From NCBI GenBank assembly GCA_964477115.1, contig CAYZCY010000006.1, forward strand, positions 1-55,381: 55,381 bases of DNA, read 5' to 3'. Numbering within the stretch: position 1 is the stretch's first letter; each line of letters begins with the position of its first letter. Below are positions 40,890 to 50,188 of the stretch, one piece after another. The DNA is from RGIG3135 sp964477115 (lineage in GTDB: Bacteria > Actinomycetota > Coriobacteriia > Coriobacteriales > Eggerthellaceae). A model generated the notes under the pieces. It did no database searches. It was given only the letters and a program-made list of their open reading frames with translations, and was not told the DNA's origin. Both the position numbers and the translations under genes were made by a program.

Positions 40890-42212
40890 ATGTTGGAGCT
40901 CGTCACCGTTGATCGCATGAGCTATGGCTCTGCGGGCGTTGGTCGTTTGGCAAGTGGAAAAACCGTATTCGTTGAGGGTGCAGCTCCAGGCGACGTTGTT
41001 GAGGTAAGCCTTGTAGAGGAAAAGCCCAGCTTTGCCCGCGCTCGTGTCGAACGCTTGCTTGAACCTTCCAGCTTGCGTTCGGCTCAGGCGCCTGCCTGCA
41101 CTCAGTCTTGCGGGGGCTGTCCGTGGGCTCACTTGAGCTACGAGGCGCAGTGCGAGGCCAAGCGTTCTCACGTGGTGCAGGCGCTGGTGAGGACTGCTCA
41201 CTTCGATGCGGCTCGAGCCGAGGAGTTGGTTGCTCCCTGCATCGGAAGCAAACGCGAATGGGGCTATCGCAACAAGATCGAGATGGGCGTGGGCTTTGAT
41301 CAGGCGGGTCGCTTTGCGCTTGGCTTTCGTCCCGAGGGCACGCATGAGCTCGCCCAGCCCGATTCCTGCCCGGTTGCGCACCGCAACATCGAACGCGCTC
41401 CCAAAGCCCTGCGAGGTGCGCTGAGGTTCCTGCAGGGTTCGCAGGAGCTCGGTCTGTTCCGCGTGGGCGTACGCGGCAGCTTGCGCACCAAAGACCTCGA
41501 GATCGCCCTCTGGGGAAAACCCGGCGCCTTCCCGCGCGCGGCGGTTGCCAAGACGCTTTCAAGCGCGCTCAAGGCCACGAGCATCGTTCGTGTGGTGGCA
41601 GATCCCGGTAAGGCTCGCAGCGTGAAGAAGGTGGAGGCGCTTTCGGGCAAGGGCTGTTGGGAAGAGCGTTTTGATGCAAGTGACATCCGCTTCCTTACCA
41701 GCGCGCCGTCCTTTTTCCAGGTAAACACCGCCCAGGCCGAAAAGCTGTGCGAGCTCGTGATAGATGGCCTTGGCTCTATCGAGGGCATGTTTGTGGCCGA
41801 CCTCTATGCCGGTGGCGGTACCTTCTCCATTCCGCTGGCGAAGGCAGGCGCCGACGTGGCAGCCATCGAATCGGCTGGCAGCTCCGTGCGCGATCTTCGC
41901 CGCAATGCCGAGCGCAACAATGTTGACATCGAGGTCATCGGCGGAGATGCGGCCTATGAGTTGCCCGAGCTCGGTGAACTTGATGCCCTGGTGGTTGACC
42001 CCCCGCGTGCGGGTTTGGCTAAGGGGGTTGTGGAAGATATCGCGGCGGCAAGCCCCGAGCGCGTGGCTTATGTGAGCTGCGATCCGCAAACCTGGGCGCG
42101 CGACGTGGCTCGTTTCGAAACTTGCGGCTATAAACTTGAGGCCGCGAAGCCCGTCGACCTGTTCCCGCAGACGTATCACGTGGAGACGGTAAGCTTTTTT
42201 TCAAGAATCTAG
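40890..42212 (+). CDS. RlmD/TrmA-family RNA (uracil-5-)-methyltransferase with Fe-S motif
   Basis: Methylates C5 of uridine in 23S rRNA or tRNA. The 440-residue product has an N-terminal TRAM domain (1-65), a 4Fe-4S-type cysteine cluster ACTQSCGGCPW near 75-85, an insert with YRNKIEMGVG, and a Rossmann methyltransferase core. The core motifs are FFQVNTAQAEKL, VADLYAGGGTFSIPLA (SAM), DALVVDPPRAGL and YVSCDPQTWARD with the catalytic Cys. ATG 40890 has AAGGGGG ahead. A longer in-frame opening runs back to the tRNA terminator and is unlikely to be translated. The exact target (U1939, U747 or tRNA U54) cannot be settled by reading. Confidence 0.92.
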   Translation: MLELVTVDRMSYGSAGVGRLASGKTVFVEGAAPGDVVEVSLVEEKPSFARARVERLLEPSSLRSAQAPACTQSCGGCPWAHLSYEAQCEAKRSHVVQALVRTAHFDAARAEELVAPCIGSKREWGYRNKIEMGVGFDQAGRFALGFRPEGTHELAQPDSCPVAHRNIERAPKALRGALRFLQGSQELGLFRVGVRGSLRTKDLEIALWGKPGAFPRAAVAKTLSSALKATSIVRVVADPGKARSVKKVEALSGKGCWEERFDASDIRFLTSAPSFFQVNTAQAEKLCELVIDGLGSIEGMFVADLYAGGGTFSIPLAKAGADVAAIESAGSSVRDLRRNAERNNVDIEVIGGDAAYELPELGELDALVVDPPRAGLAKGVVEDIAAASPERVAYVSCDPQTWARDVARFETCGYKLEAAKPVDLFPQTYHVETVSFFSRI

Positions 42213-42306
42213 GCTTAGCTGTTAAAATTTACTTTTGTATGTGTTCATTCGTCGAATGATGCGCAGTTTCATGCGTATCGGACGAGAGAAAAAGAGGAAC
42301 CCTATC

Positions 42307-42840
42307 ATGGCTATGTATACTCCGGAATATCAGCCGACGGGCGAAGAGATCGCCGTTCTCACCACCTCCAAGGGCACCATTCGCGTGCAGCTTGCGGGTA
42401 AGGATGCCCCCATTCACGTTGGCAACTTCGTCGAGCTCGCTCAGAAGGGCTATTACAACGACCTGAAATTCCATCGCTATGTGCCTAATTTCGTCATCCA
42501 GGGCGGTTGCCCCAACACTCGCGAGATGAGCCCTTCCCAGGTGGCCAACGGCGGTCGCGGCCCGGCTGGCCAGCCCGGCACTGGCAACCCGGGTTACTCC
42601 ATCAAGGAGGAGTACACCACCAACCCCAACAACGAGCATCTTGACGGCACGCTTGCCATGGCTCGTTCCTCCAACCCCAACTCCGCAGGCTCCCAGTTCT
42701 ACTTCTGCCTGGGAGATCAGCCCTTCCTTGACTCTGGCTACACTGTTTTCGGCCAGACCATTGAGGGTCTCGATGTCATCTGGGCTCTTCGCGCCGGCGA
42801 CGTCATCGAGAGCATCGAGATTGAGAACGCTGCCGAGTAA
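42307..42840 (+). CDS. Cyclophilin-type peptidyl-prolyl cis-trans isomerase
   Basis: A cytoplasmic (no signal peptide) prolyl isomerase of 177 residues. Core features: KGTIRVQL, APIHVGNFVELA, YYNDLKFHRYVPNFVIQGG (active-site Arg and Phe), GTLAMARSSNPNSAGSQFYFCLGD and FGQTIEGLDV. ATG 42307 follows AGAGGA. The insertion NPGYSIKEEYTTNPN is common in bacterial single-domain cyclophilins. Confidence 0.94.
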   Translation: MAMYTPEYQPTGEEIAVLTTSKGTIRVQLAGKDAPIHVGNFVELAQKGYYNDLKFHRYVPNFVIQGGCPNTREMSPSQVANGGRGPAGQPGTGNPGYSIKEEYTTNPNNEHLDGTLAMARSSNPNSAGSQFYFCLGDQPFLDSGYTVFGQTIEGLDVIWALRAGDVIESIEIENAAE

Positions 42841-42885
42841 ATTCGGATTCACGCAAAAAAGCGGTACACCGAGCAAAGGACCCTC

Positions 42886-44235
42886 ATGAACAACGAGCTA
42901 TTCGATCACGCGTACGAGCTATATGTGCAGAAGGACTACCAGGGCGCCCTCATGGCGTTCACGGAGTGCCTGCAGACAGCCACGCAGCTTGCCCCGGGCG
43001 AGCTCGGCCTTCTGTACCACCAGATCGGCAACTGCCTCGTTAAGCTGAAGAACCCCACCGAGGCCATTCACGCTTACACGCAGGCTACGGCAGATGCCGC
43101 CTATGGCGCTCTCTCCACGGTTGAGTGCAACCTTGGCATGGCGTACGCCTCCCTGCGCGACTACGAAAACGCCGTGCGCTGCTTCGAGCTTGCCGTGTCC
43201 GATCCGAACTATGACACGCCCCATAAGGCCTACATGGGCATGGGCAGCGCGCTCATGAAGGTCGGCAAGACGGCTGAAGCGGGCGTGGCCTTCCGCGAGG
43301 CTGCCCTTGACGAGGGTAATCCCGATCCGGCTAAGGCCCTGCTCAACCTGGGCGTGTGCTTTATGGCACTCAATCGACCGGCTGACGCTATCGCTTCTTA
43401 CGACAGCGCCCTTCAGTTCGATATGGCCCCCGAAACCCGCAACAAGCTCTTTGCCAGCATGGGACAGGCTTATGTGGCATGCGGTCAGATGCAGTATGCG
43501 GTCGAGGCCTTCGAGGAGGCCATCGCCGACAAGACCTACTTCCTGTCCGACTCCGCAAGCGTTGATTATCAGCGTGCCGTGGGAGCTGTTGCTCAGGGTC
43601 AGTCGGGAGCTGAGCTTACCCAGGCTCTGCCCGTTGCCGACATGTCCGGTTTCGATATGGCCGCTGACGGGGCATACGTTGAGGGCTATGATCCGAACGA
43701 TCCCTTCTACTATGACGAGCAGTACGACGAGAACGCCTATCCTGGCTACTACGGCGCCGAGGAAGAAGGCGAAGAGCATTTCTTCAACTCCTCTGACGAA
43801 GAGCTCGAGCAGTGGTCTAAGGATCTGGCCAAACAGGATCGCAAGCGCCGCAACGTCGGCTTGAAGGTTCTGATCGGCATTATCATCGTTATTCTGCTCG
43901 CCTTCGGCGCTGCTGTGTTCGCCTACACGCAGGGCTACGGTTACCCCACGCAGGAAACGGTTGTCCAGGAGCTGTTCGCTGACCCGGAGGCTGCTAAGGC
44001 CACCGTGTTCTCCGAAGGCCTTGATGCTGATGACATCGACACCATGCTCGACCCGGTCGTGAAGGACGCAAACGCCACCATCGACGGCGTGAACCGATCC
44101 ATGAGCGAATCCACCGTCTACGTTTCGGCTACCACCGAGCAGGGTGGAGACATCGACTACAAGGTGTCGCTCGTTCGCGACATGATTGGCTGGAAGATCC
44201 TCAACGTAGAGCTGTTCTTCGTAAGCCAGAACTAA
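42886..44235 (+). CDS. Tetratricopeptide-repeat membrane-anchored protein
   Basis: A 449-residue protein with about six TPR units in residues 1-215. Examples are HAYELYVQKDYQGALMAFTECL, GNCLVKLKNPTEAIHAYTQA, GMAYASLRDYENAVRCFELAV and GQAYVACGQMQYAVEAFEEAI. A linker rich in Tyr/Asp/Glu follows (245-315), then a basic stretch, one membrane helix (about 326-348) and an extracytoplasmic domain of about 100 residues. Topology suggests cytoplasmic TPRs bind a partner and an outside domain senses or binds something at the envelope. It lies 45 bases after the cyclophilin. The partner is unknown. Confidence 0.85.
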   Translation: MNNELFDHAYELYVQKDYQGALMAFTECLQTATQLAPGELGLLYHQIGNCLVKLKNPTEAIHAYTQATADAAYGALSTVECNLGMAYASLRDYENAVRCFELAVSDPNYDTPHKAYMGMGSALMKVGKTAEAGVAFREAALDEGNPDPAKALLNLGVCFMALNRPADAIASYDSALQFDMAPETRNKLFASMGQAYVACGQMQYAVEAFEEAIADKTYFLSDSASVDYQRAVGAVAQGQSGAELTQALPVADMSGFDMAADGAYVEGYDPNDPFYYDEQYDENAYPGYYGAEEEGEEHFFNSSDEELEQWSKDLAKQDRKRRNVGLKVLIGIIIVILLAFGAAVFAYTQGYGYPTQETVVQELFADPEAAKATVFSEGLDADDIDTMLDPVVKDANATIDGVNRSMSESTVYVSATTEQGGDIDYKVSLVRDMIGWKILNVELFFVSQN

Positions 44236-44300
44236 GGACGCCTTGGCTTCGTCTTCTTGATTGAGTTGACGAAGCTAGGTTTTGTGTTGGCAATATCGGT

Positions 44301-44318
44301 GGCGGCGTATCCGCCGCC
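44301..44318 (+). terminator. Possible terminator hairpin between the TPR gene and ndk
   Basis: GGCGGCG-TATC-CGCCGCC is a perfect 7-bp stem, but the downstream GTCTTGTG is a poor T tract. Confidence 0.38.
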
Positions 44319-44357
44319 GTCTTGTGAGATAAAAGTTTCATCCGAAAGGAGCCATCA

Positions 44358-44762
44358 ATGGCAATCCAGAAGACCTACTCTATGATCAAGCCCGACGGTG
44401 TTCGCAACGGTCATGTCGGCGAGATCATCAACCGTATCGAGCGCGTTGGCCTGAAGATCGAGCGCATGGAGCTCGGCATGGTCACCCCCGAGCTGGCCGA
44501 GGCTAACTACGGCGAGCACAAGGGCAAGCCCTTCTATGAGGGTCTCATCGCCTACATCACCTCCGGCCCGGTTGTGAAGATGGTCATCTCCGGCGAGAAC
44601 GCTGTTGCCACCATGCGCAAGCTCATGGGCGCAACCAACCCGGCCGATGCTGCTCCTGGCACCATCCGCGGCGACTTCGGCCTGACCGTCGACGAGAACG
44701 TCATCCATGGCTCCGACTCCCCCGAGTCCGCTGAGCGCGAGATCGGCGTCTTCTTCGGCTAA
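44358..44762 (+). CDS. ndk: Nucleoside diphosphate kinase
   Basis: Balances NTP pools by phosphoryl transfer through a His intermediate. The 134-residue product shows MIKPDGVRNG, GLKIERMEL, HKGKPFYEGLIAYITSGPVV, MRKLMGATNPADAAPGTIRGDFG and NVIHGSDSPESAEREI with the phosphorylated His. GAAAGGAG precedes ATG 44358. It is monocistronic with a strong terminator. Confidence 0.97.
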   Translation: MAIQKTYSMIKPDGVRNGHVGEIINRIERVGLKIERMELGMVTPELAEANYGEHKGKPFYEGLIAYITSGPVVKMVISGENAVATMRKLMGATNPADAAPGTIRGDFGLTVDENVIHGSDSPESAEREIGVFFG

Positions 44763-44798
44763 GATCTGCTTGAGCTGATCTTTCCATTTGGATCTTGG

Positions 44799-44831
44799 GA
44801 GGCCTCCTTCGCGAGAAGGGGGTCTCTTTTT
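44799..44831 (+). terminator. Intrinsic terminator after ndk
   Basis: A 12-bp stem (44799-44810 with 44815-44826, two wobbles), GCGA tetraloop, then TTTTT. Confidence 0.92.
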
Positions 44832-44959
44832 GTTGTCTGCTTGTGTGCGTGCGGCCGGGCAGACGTGTCGGCTGGATCTTCTGTGGTAGAATCCTTTGTT
44901 TGAACAGAAGAAACGTGATGTTCCGAAACGCAACTTAAACACACTAGATCGGACACGCA

Positions 44960-47119
44960 ATGCACGGTAAGGCGCAAGGACAGCTCAGCTGTTCCCGGGC
45001 ACACATAATCACAGCAATCTTGCTGAGTTTGGCGCTGGCCTTTTCCAGCGTTTGCTGGCCCGTCGCCTCATCTTCCTTCCAAGCTTACGCAGACAAATCC
45101 GATGGTTTGGTCATCGCCATCGACCCCGGTCATGGCGGGAGTGACCCCGGCGCCATCGGCGTTAACGGTGTTCGGGAAGCCGATGCAAACTGGAGGATTG
45201 CCCAGGCCTGCGTAAACGAGCTTCGCACCTATGCGGGCGTCACCGTCATCCTCACGCAGGACAATTCCGTAAACTATTCGCGCGCCGAGCGCGTGGAGCG
45301 CGCCATTTCCCAGGGTGCCGACTTCATCGTGAGCATGCATTGCAATTCGGTTGCCAATGCACCTAGCGCAAACGGCGCCGAGGTGTGGATCCCCAACAGC
45401 AGCGCTTACATGTACAACGAGTGCCACGTTCCCGGCGCAGCCTTGGGTAAGAAGGTCCTCGAAAAGCTTGAAGCTTTGGGCCTGAACAACCGGGGCCTCA
45501 AAACCAGGTCGAGCGAAACCAATACGAGCTATCCCGATCCGGGTGGTCTCATCGATTATTTGGGCATCAACTACTACCCGCGCTTCAGCGGTGTCCCGGG
45601 CATCATCATCGAGCACGCCTTCGTCACCAACGAAGGAGACGCCGCCAAGCTTGCCAGCAGCGAATGGTGCGAGAAGATGGGCGTGGCCGATGCTCAGGCA
45701 ATCGCCGAGTACTACGGGCTCGTCAAGGCGGGCGAGGTCACGGGCGATCGCGGCGAGGCGGTGTCCACCACGGTGGTTGCCGGCTACAACCCCGCCATCA
45801 TGGGGTCTTCCTCCATTACCGCATCCGACCTGGCCGCTTGGTATAACAGCAAGAACAAGGCCTACCCGTCAAGCGTGTATGCAAGCTACGGCGCTTCCAG
45901 CATTGATGCCTTCGCTCAGATTGTCATCGAAGAGGCGAAGGCCGAAGGCGTGCGTCCGGAGATCGTTTTCGCCCAAGCTATGAAGGAAACCGGCTGGCTG
46001 CAGTTCGGCGGCCAGGTGAAGAACTGGCAGTGCAACTTCTGCGGCCTTGGTGCCCTTGATGGGGCCACAGGCGGCAGCGCCGACTTCAGCGTTTACGGCA
46101 CCGACGGCGTGCGCATGGGCATTCGCGCCCAGGTGCAGCATCTGAAGGCCTATGCCTCCACCGATGGCTTGGTAAACGCCTGCGTCGACCCGCGCTTTAA
46201 CCTCGTGTCGCGTGGTGTTGCGCCCACGGTGCATGACCTTGCGGGCAAGTGGGCAACGGACCCTGCTTACGGCGAGGGCTTGGCCAAGCTTGTGTCCGAC
46301 CTGTTGGGCTATTCGTCTATCCCGCTTGCTCCCGAGGAGATTACGGGTGAGGTGAGGTTCAATCTCGAGGACCTGGCCTCTTCTGATCTGAATGCTTCGG
46401 GCTTAGTTGCCTACGTTGACGGTGTAGCTATGCCGATCGAGGTCAGCGGCGATTACGCCACCGTGTCCCTGGCGCACAGCGGGGCGCAGAGCATCACCAT
46501 ATACGAGATGAACACCACGAACACTTCTGACCCGCATGCGGTTTATCCGGTGCACATGAGCACCTGGTTGGTTTCCCAGTCGGGTGACACCTATACGGTA
46601 ACGCGCTATTACGCTCTCGATGATTTGCTGGTGTACGCCGGCAGCTCCATCCGCATCAGCGGCACCAAGGGCATTCGTATGATCACGGGCATGTCCGAAC
46701 AGACGAAGGATTTGCTCACCGGCCCGGGCGTCAACGGCTACACCTTGGTCGAAACAGGCACGCTCATCGCCTGGAGCGACAAGGTAGAAAACGGCAGCCT
46801 CACCCTTGAAACGTCCGGTGTAAGCCGTGGCGCGGCCTATGTCGAGGGGAAGAAGGACCCGATCTTTAGCGCCTCGGGCGGCATCGAGTACTACACTAAT
46901 GTGCTCGTGGGCTTTAACAGCGCCGAGCAGTACAAGCGCGACCTGTCCATGAGGCCCTATGCGATCCTCGAGGACGCATCGGGTGAACAGTTCGCTGTTT
47001 ATGGTGGGACAGTGCAGCGCAGCATCGGTTATATTGCCGAGCAAAACGCTGATTCCTTCCAAGCAGGAACTGCGGCCTATGCCTTTGTCCACGGCATCAT
47101 AGATGCGTGCAGGGGGTAG
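44960..47119 (+). CDS. Secreted N-acetylmuramoyl-L-alanine amidase with glucosaminidase domain
   Basis: A peptidoglycan hydrolase of 719 residues with two catalytic domains. A signal peptide (about 1-43, hydrophobic core ITAILLSLALAFSSV, likely cut after AYA) is followed by an Amidase_3 domain (50-260). Its zinc ligands lie in IDPGHGGSDPG, GVREADAN (Glu) and VSMHCNS, with the general-base Glu in IIIEHAFVTN. A linker leads to a glucosaminidase-type domain (about 285-450; AFAQIVIEEAKAEGVRPEIVFAQAMKETGWLQFG with the catalytic Glu, then NFCGLGALDG). The C-terminal 250 residues are beta-rich and unassigned, possibly wall-binding. It lies two bases before the next secreted-protein gene. Confidence 0.9.
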   Translation: MHGKAQGQLSCSRAHIITAILLSLALAFSSVCWPVASSSFQAYADKSDGLVIAIDPGHGGSDPGAIGVNGVREADANWRIAQACVNELRTYAGVTVILTQDNSVNYSRAERVERAISQGADFIVSMHCNSVANAPSANGAEVWIPNSSAYMYNECHVPGAALGKKVLEKLEALGLNNRGLKTRSSETNTSYPDPGGLIDYLGINYYPRFSGVPGIIIEHAFVTNEGDAAKLASSEWCEKMGVADAQAIAEYYGLVKAGEVTGDRGEAVSTTVVAGYNPAIMGSSSITASDLAAWYNSKNKAYPSSVYASYGASSIDAFAQIVIEEAKAEGVRPEIVFAQAMKETGWLQFGGQVKNWQCNFCGLGALDGATGGSADFSVYGTDGVRMGIRAQVQHLKAYASTDGLVNACVDPRFNLVSRGVAPTVHDLAGKWATDPAYGEGLAKLVSDLLGYSSIPLAPEEITGEVRFNLEDLASSDLNASGLVAYVDGVAMPIEVSGDYATVSLAHSGAQSITIYEMNTTNTSDPHAVYPVHMSTWLVSQSGDTYTVTRYYALDDLLVYAGSSIRISGTKGIRMITGMSEQTKDLLTGPGVNGYTLVETGTLIAWSDKVENGSLTLETSGVSRGAAYVEGKKDPIFSASGGIEYYTNVLVGFNSAEQYKRDLSMRPYAILEDASGEQFAVYGGTVQRSIGYIAEQNADSFQAGTAAYAFVHGIIDACRG

Positions 47120-47121
47120 CC

Positions 47122-48986
47122 ATGAGATTCGAATTCGGAAAAATCGCCATAGTTGCCGTGAGCGCCTGCGCGCTGATCGGAGCAGGCGCCGCCGTGGCCG
47201 CAGCGCTCAGTTTGGGTAAGCCGGCCGAAGAGCCCCTGTCGCCGATTCCTACCACTTTGCAGGCTACGGTGAAGGCTGACGGCGTGCTGATCGAGGGTCC
47301 GCATCTCGCGCGTGGCAGCGAGCTGTCCTCCGTCGAGGAGGCAAGTGAGCTAACGGGGGCCTACGCAGGCCTGTACTATCGCGCCGTGTACGAAGGGGAA
47401 ACCATCTATGTCGCCAAGGCGCAGGTGCGCACGTCTGCTGAGCCCGCCTACGAGCAGTGGACGGGTTTTGCAACAGCTGACGCCATTATCTTCGCGCGCC
47501 CCGACTTCACGGGCGATGACCTGCTGACGCTTTCCCTCAACGAGGAAGTCACCGTGCTCGACGCCATAGGCGACACCCTCTTCGTTCGAAACGCCGATGG
47601 TTACGAAGGTTATATCTCGGCGTCCAAGATAGCGACTTCGCCCGCCGAGGAATCCGCGTCCTCCGTATCCGACACTGCATCGAATGGCTCCTCGAGCTCA
47701 AAACGGCCGAGTTCTTCGAGCGGTTCGTCATCTTCAGGCTCAAGCGGTTCAAGCTCGAGCGGTTCGAGCAATTCTGCATCCACGACATCTCCCTCTACAG
47801 GTGGCAATTCGGGTAGCTCCGGCAATTCGAACAGCTCTTCAGGTGGCGGGTCTTCCGTTGACGGCGACGAGATGACGCTCCCGGTTAGCTTCAAGCTTCC
47901 CGACGACCCCTTCCTCTTCGGCGTGGGCGTGGCCTATGCGGATGAAGCTGATGCCTCTGACGTGACGGGTGTGATCCTTATCGACGGCGCGCAAAGCTAC
48001 GTGGCCATGCTCAACCGCGGTGACAAGCTTACCGTGAAGGTCGACGACGACTTTGGCTTTGCAGATAGAACCTTTGCGGAAGGCTCCGAAGCCGAGCGTG
48101 TCGCGGCATCCGTCGTGCAGACGGGTGAGGACGGGTCGAGCGAAGGCGATGAGGCGAGTGCCGATGCAGACTCCGATACCTTTGAATCCGAGGATGCGGC
48201 AAGTGAAAACCTCATGCAGTTAAGCCCCGAGGACAAGGCTTTGGCGGACGAAAGCGAGCCGCGCGAGGACCTGTGCACTATCGAGATCAATGGGCGGGAG
48301 GCCCAGATCCCCGAGAGCCTTGTTCGCCTTGATGATGAAGTGGCTTTTGAGGAGCGTTTTGCCTACGCCCTCGAGGGGGCGGTCCTTTACGCTGATTACG
48401 GTCTTGAGAGTGCATCGCGCGAACTTGAGGCCAACGCTGAGCTTAAGGTGCTTGATGAGATAGCCGATGTTCTTGTCGTTGAGTTTGAAGGCGGGCTGTT
48501 CTACCTGCCGGCTAGCTCAACTGGCATCGAGCCTGTTGAGGTGGTAGAGGAAGAAGGGGAAGATGAGTCCGCTGCCAGCACGAGCTCAGCTTTTGCATCT
48601 AATCCTTCCGCTAACAGGGCAGCATCGGGCGGATCTTCCGGTAATTCGAGTGCATCTGGATCTGCGAGCGGATCTACGGGTGGCTCCGCGTCAACGGGCT
48701 CAACTGGTTCCAGCTCAAACGGCGGCTCTTCGGGTTCGGGATCTTCGGGCTCTGGGTCGTCAGGCTCAGGATCTTCGGGCTNNNNNNNNNNNNNNNNNNN
48801 NNNNNNNNNNNNNNNNNNNNNNNNNNNNNNNNNNNNNNNNNNNNNNNNNNNNNNNNNNNNNNNNNNNNNNNNNNNNNNNNNTCTTCGGGTTCGGGATCTT
48901 CGGGCTCTGGGTCGTCAGGCTCAGGATCTTCGGGCTCTGGGTCCGAATCCTCAGGTGAGGATGCCTGGACGGCTCCAAAGCTGTAG
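47122..48986 (+). CDS. Secreted protein with SH3-like segments and Ser/Gly repeats, broken by an assembly gap
   Basis: Function unknown. ATG 47122 follows AGGGGG and lies two bases after the amidase stop, so the pair is probably an operon for wall turnover. An N-terminal signal/anchor (about 7-30) is followed by two SH3-like beta regions (ATVKADGVLIEGP and onward; then FATADAIIFARPDF..LTLSLNEEVTVLD), a Ser/Gly linker, a 200-residue acidic region and a (S-G-S-G-S)-type repeat. A run of exactly 100 N (48782-48881) interrupts the repeat. Reading after the gap in the frame SSGSGSSG gives a tail ending GEDAWTAPKL with TAG at 48984-48986. The frame that runs to 49011 is out of register because the N length is a placeholder. 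The true length is at least about 569 residues if the gap is empty. Confidence 0.78.
48782..48881. other. Assembly gap (100 N)
   Basis: Exactly 100 unknown bases, the standard placeholder. The 55 bases before it (48727-48781) are identical to the 55 bases after it (48882-48936), as expected if two contig ends overlap within a repeat. Confidence 0.98.
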
Positions 48987-49087
48987 ACGGGCCTTGGGTA
49001 TTGAGCTTTAAGTCAGGCTGAGCGGAAAGACGCTATTGGCTGCAGGCCTGGTCAGCGGGCTTTGAGGGTGCTTTGGGGCCTGAGAGC

Positions 49088-49939
49088 TTAGTCGACCGGG
49101 TAGCTGCCGATAACCTTGACCTCGCGCAGCTTCATGCGCAGGCAGTTGAGCGCCGTTTGCACTGAAAGCGTTTCCACCGGCTCCTCGAATTCCATGAAGA
49201 ACATGTAGTCGCCCAGGTGCTGCTTGGTGGGGCGCGACTGGATCATGGTGAGGTTGATGCCGGCGAAGGCAAATTCGGACAGGATCATGTGAAGGGATCC
49301 TGCGCGGTCTACCTGCAAGAACAACGCCAGCGTGGTCTTGTGCTTGGATCCCTTGAACTGAACGCTGCTGCCGGGACGGCCGATGAGTGCAAAGCAGGTC
49401 TGGTTGCCGAAGTGATCCTCGATGCCGCGCTCCTCGATGCGCGCGCCGTGGAGATCGGCTGCAAGCGCGTTGGAGATGCCGGCGATATGCTTGTCCTGCG
49501 CGGCGATGCGGGCGCTTTCTGCGGTGGAGGAAGTTGCCATGGTGACGCGACCCGGAAGCTTCTCGTTGAGGTAGCGCTTGCATTGGGCGAGGCCCTGCGC
49601 GTGGGAGGCCACTGTGGTGATGTCTTCGATCTTGGCTTCGGGATGCATGACCAGGCAGTGGTGGATCTCGATGGACTTTTCGGCAAGGATGACGGCGTTG
49701 CTGCGGAAGGCGAAGTTGTCGAGCGTCGCGGTGACCGGGCCCTCGAGCGAGTTCTCCTTGGCTACCACGCCAAAGGCGCAGCGGCCGCGGTCGACGCAGT
49801 CGAATACCTCGTCGAAGGTGGCGCATTCTACAAAAATGGGATCGTCCAGACCGAGTTTTCCGGCGAAGAAGCGCGCCGCTTCTTCGGAGTAGGTTCCAGC
49901 GGGCGCCAAGAAGGCGATGGAGCGTTCGATGTCGGTCAT
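49088..49939 (-). CDS. pheA: Prephenate dehydratase with ACT domain
   Basis: Converts prephenate to phenylpyruvate for phenylalanine synthesis. The 283-residue product begins with the PDT motif FLAPAGTYSEEAA, then VVAKENSLEGPVTATLD, EIHHCLV, TTVASHAQGLAQCKRYL, SSTAESARIAA and DHFGNQTCFALIG with the catalytic Thr-x-Phe pattern. The ACT domain follows (about 205-283): HKTTLALFLQVDRAGSLHMILSEFAFAGINLTMIQSRP (read as DRAGSLHMIL and INLTMIQSRPTK), the site of Phe feedback inhibition. ATG 49939 has AAGGA ahead; a longer in-frame opening to 50014 has no site. It is a separate gene, not fused to the chorismate mutase. Confidence 0.95.
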   Translation of the reverse strand: MTDIERSIAFLAPAGTYSEEAARFFAGKLGLDDPIFVECATFDEVFDCVDRGRCAFGVVAKENSLEGPVTATLDNFAFRSNAVILAEKSIEIHHCLVMHPEAKIEDITTVASHAQGLAQCKRYLNEKLPGRVTMATSSTAESARIAAQDKHIAGISNALAADLHGARIEERGIEDHFGNQTCFALIGRPGSSVQFKGSKHKTTLALFLQVDRAGSLHMILSEFAFAGINLTMIQSRPTKQHLGDYMFFMEFEEPVETLSVQTALNCLRMKLREVKVIGSYPVD

Positions 49940-50043
49940 GGAAGGGTCCTTTTCGGTTAGGTGTTTAGGCTGCATGCGGCTTGTGAGCCAAAAAATTATG
50001 ATACCCCTAGTCAATCAATAAAGCCCGATTAACCTGCGAATTT

Positions 50044-50067
50044 GTTACGTCGTAAACGGGTCGTAAC
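50044..50067. promoter_or_regulatory. Inverted and direct repeats between pheA and the hydrogenase operon
   Basis: GTTACG (50044-50049) and CGTAAC (50062-50067) form a perfect 6-bp dyad. Inside it GTCGTAAAC (50049-50057) and GTCGTAAC (50060-50067) are direct repeats 11 bp apart. About 50 bp upstream of the hydrogenase -35, a suitable place for an activator. Confidence 0.5.
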
Positions 50068-50115
50068 ATTTTTGTTCCATTGGCGTCACCGCAAACACAT
50101 TTTCGGTTTTTTCGG

Positions 50116-50144
50116 TTCACAGATTTATCACAATCGGGGACAAT
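50116..50144 (+). promoter_or_regulatory. Hydrogenase operon promoter
   Basis: -35 TTCACA (50116-50121), 17-bp spacer, -10 GACAAT (50139-50144). A strong GAGGAGG ribosome site follows before ATG 50189. Confidence 0.6.
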
Positions 50145-50188
50145 GACCGCATGTGTAAAAGGACGAGGACACCTGAGGAGGTGTACAC

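Noticed and set aside
48882..49011. Longer C-terminus of the Ser/Gly-repeat protein ending at 49011
   Set aside because: It depends on translating through 100 placeholder Ns and gives an Arg/Leu-rich tail out of frame with the SGSGS repeat; the repeat frame stops at 48986.
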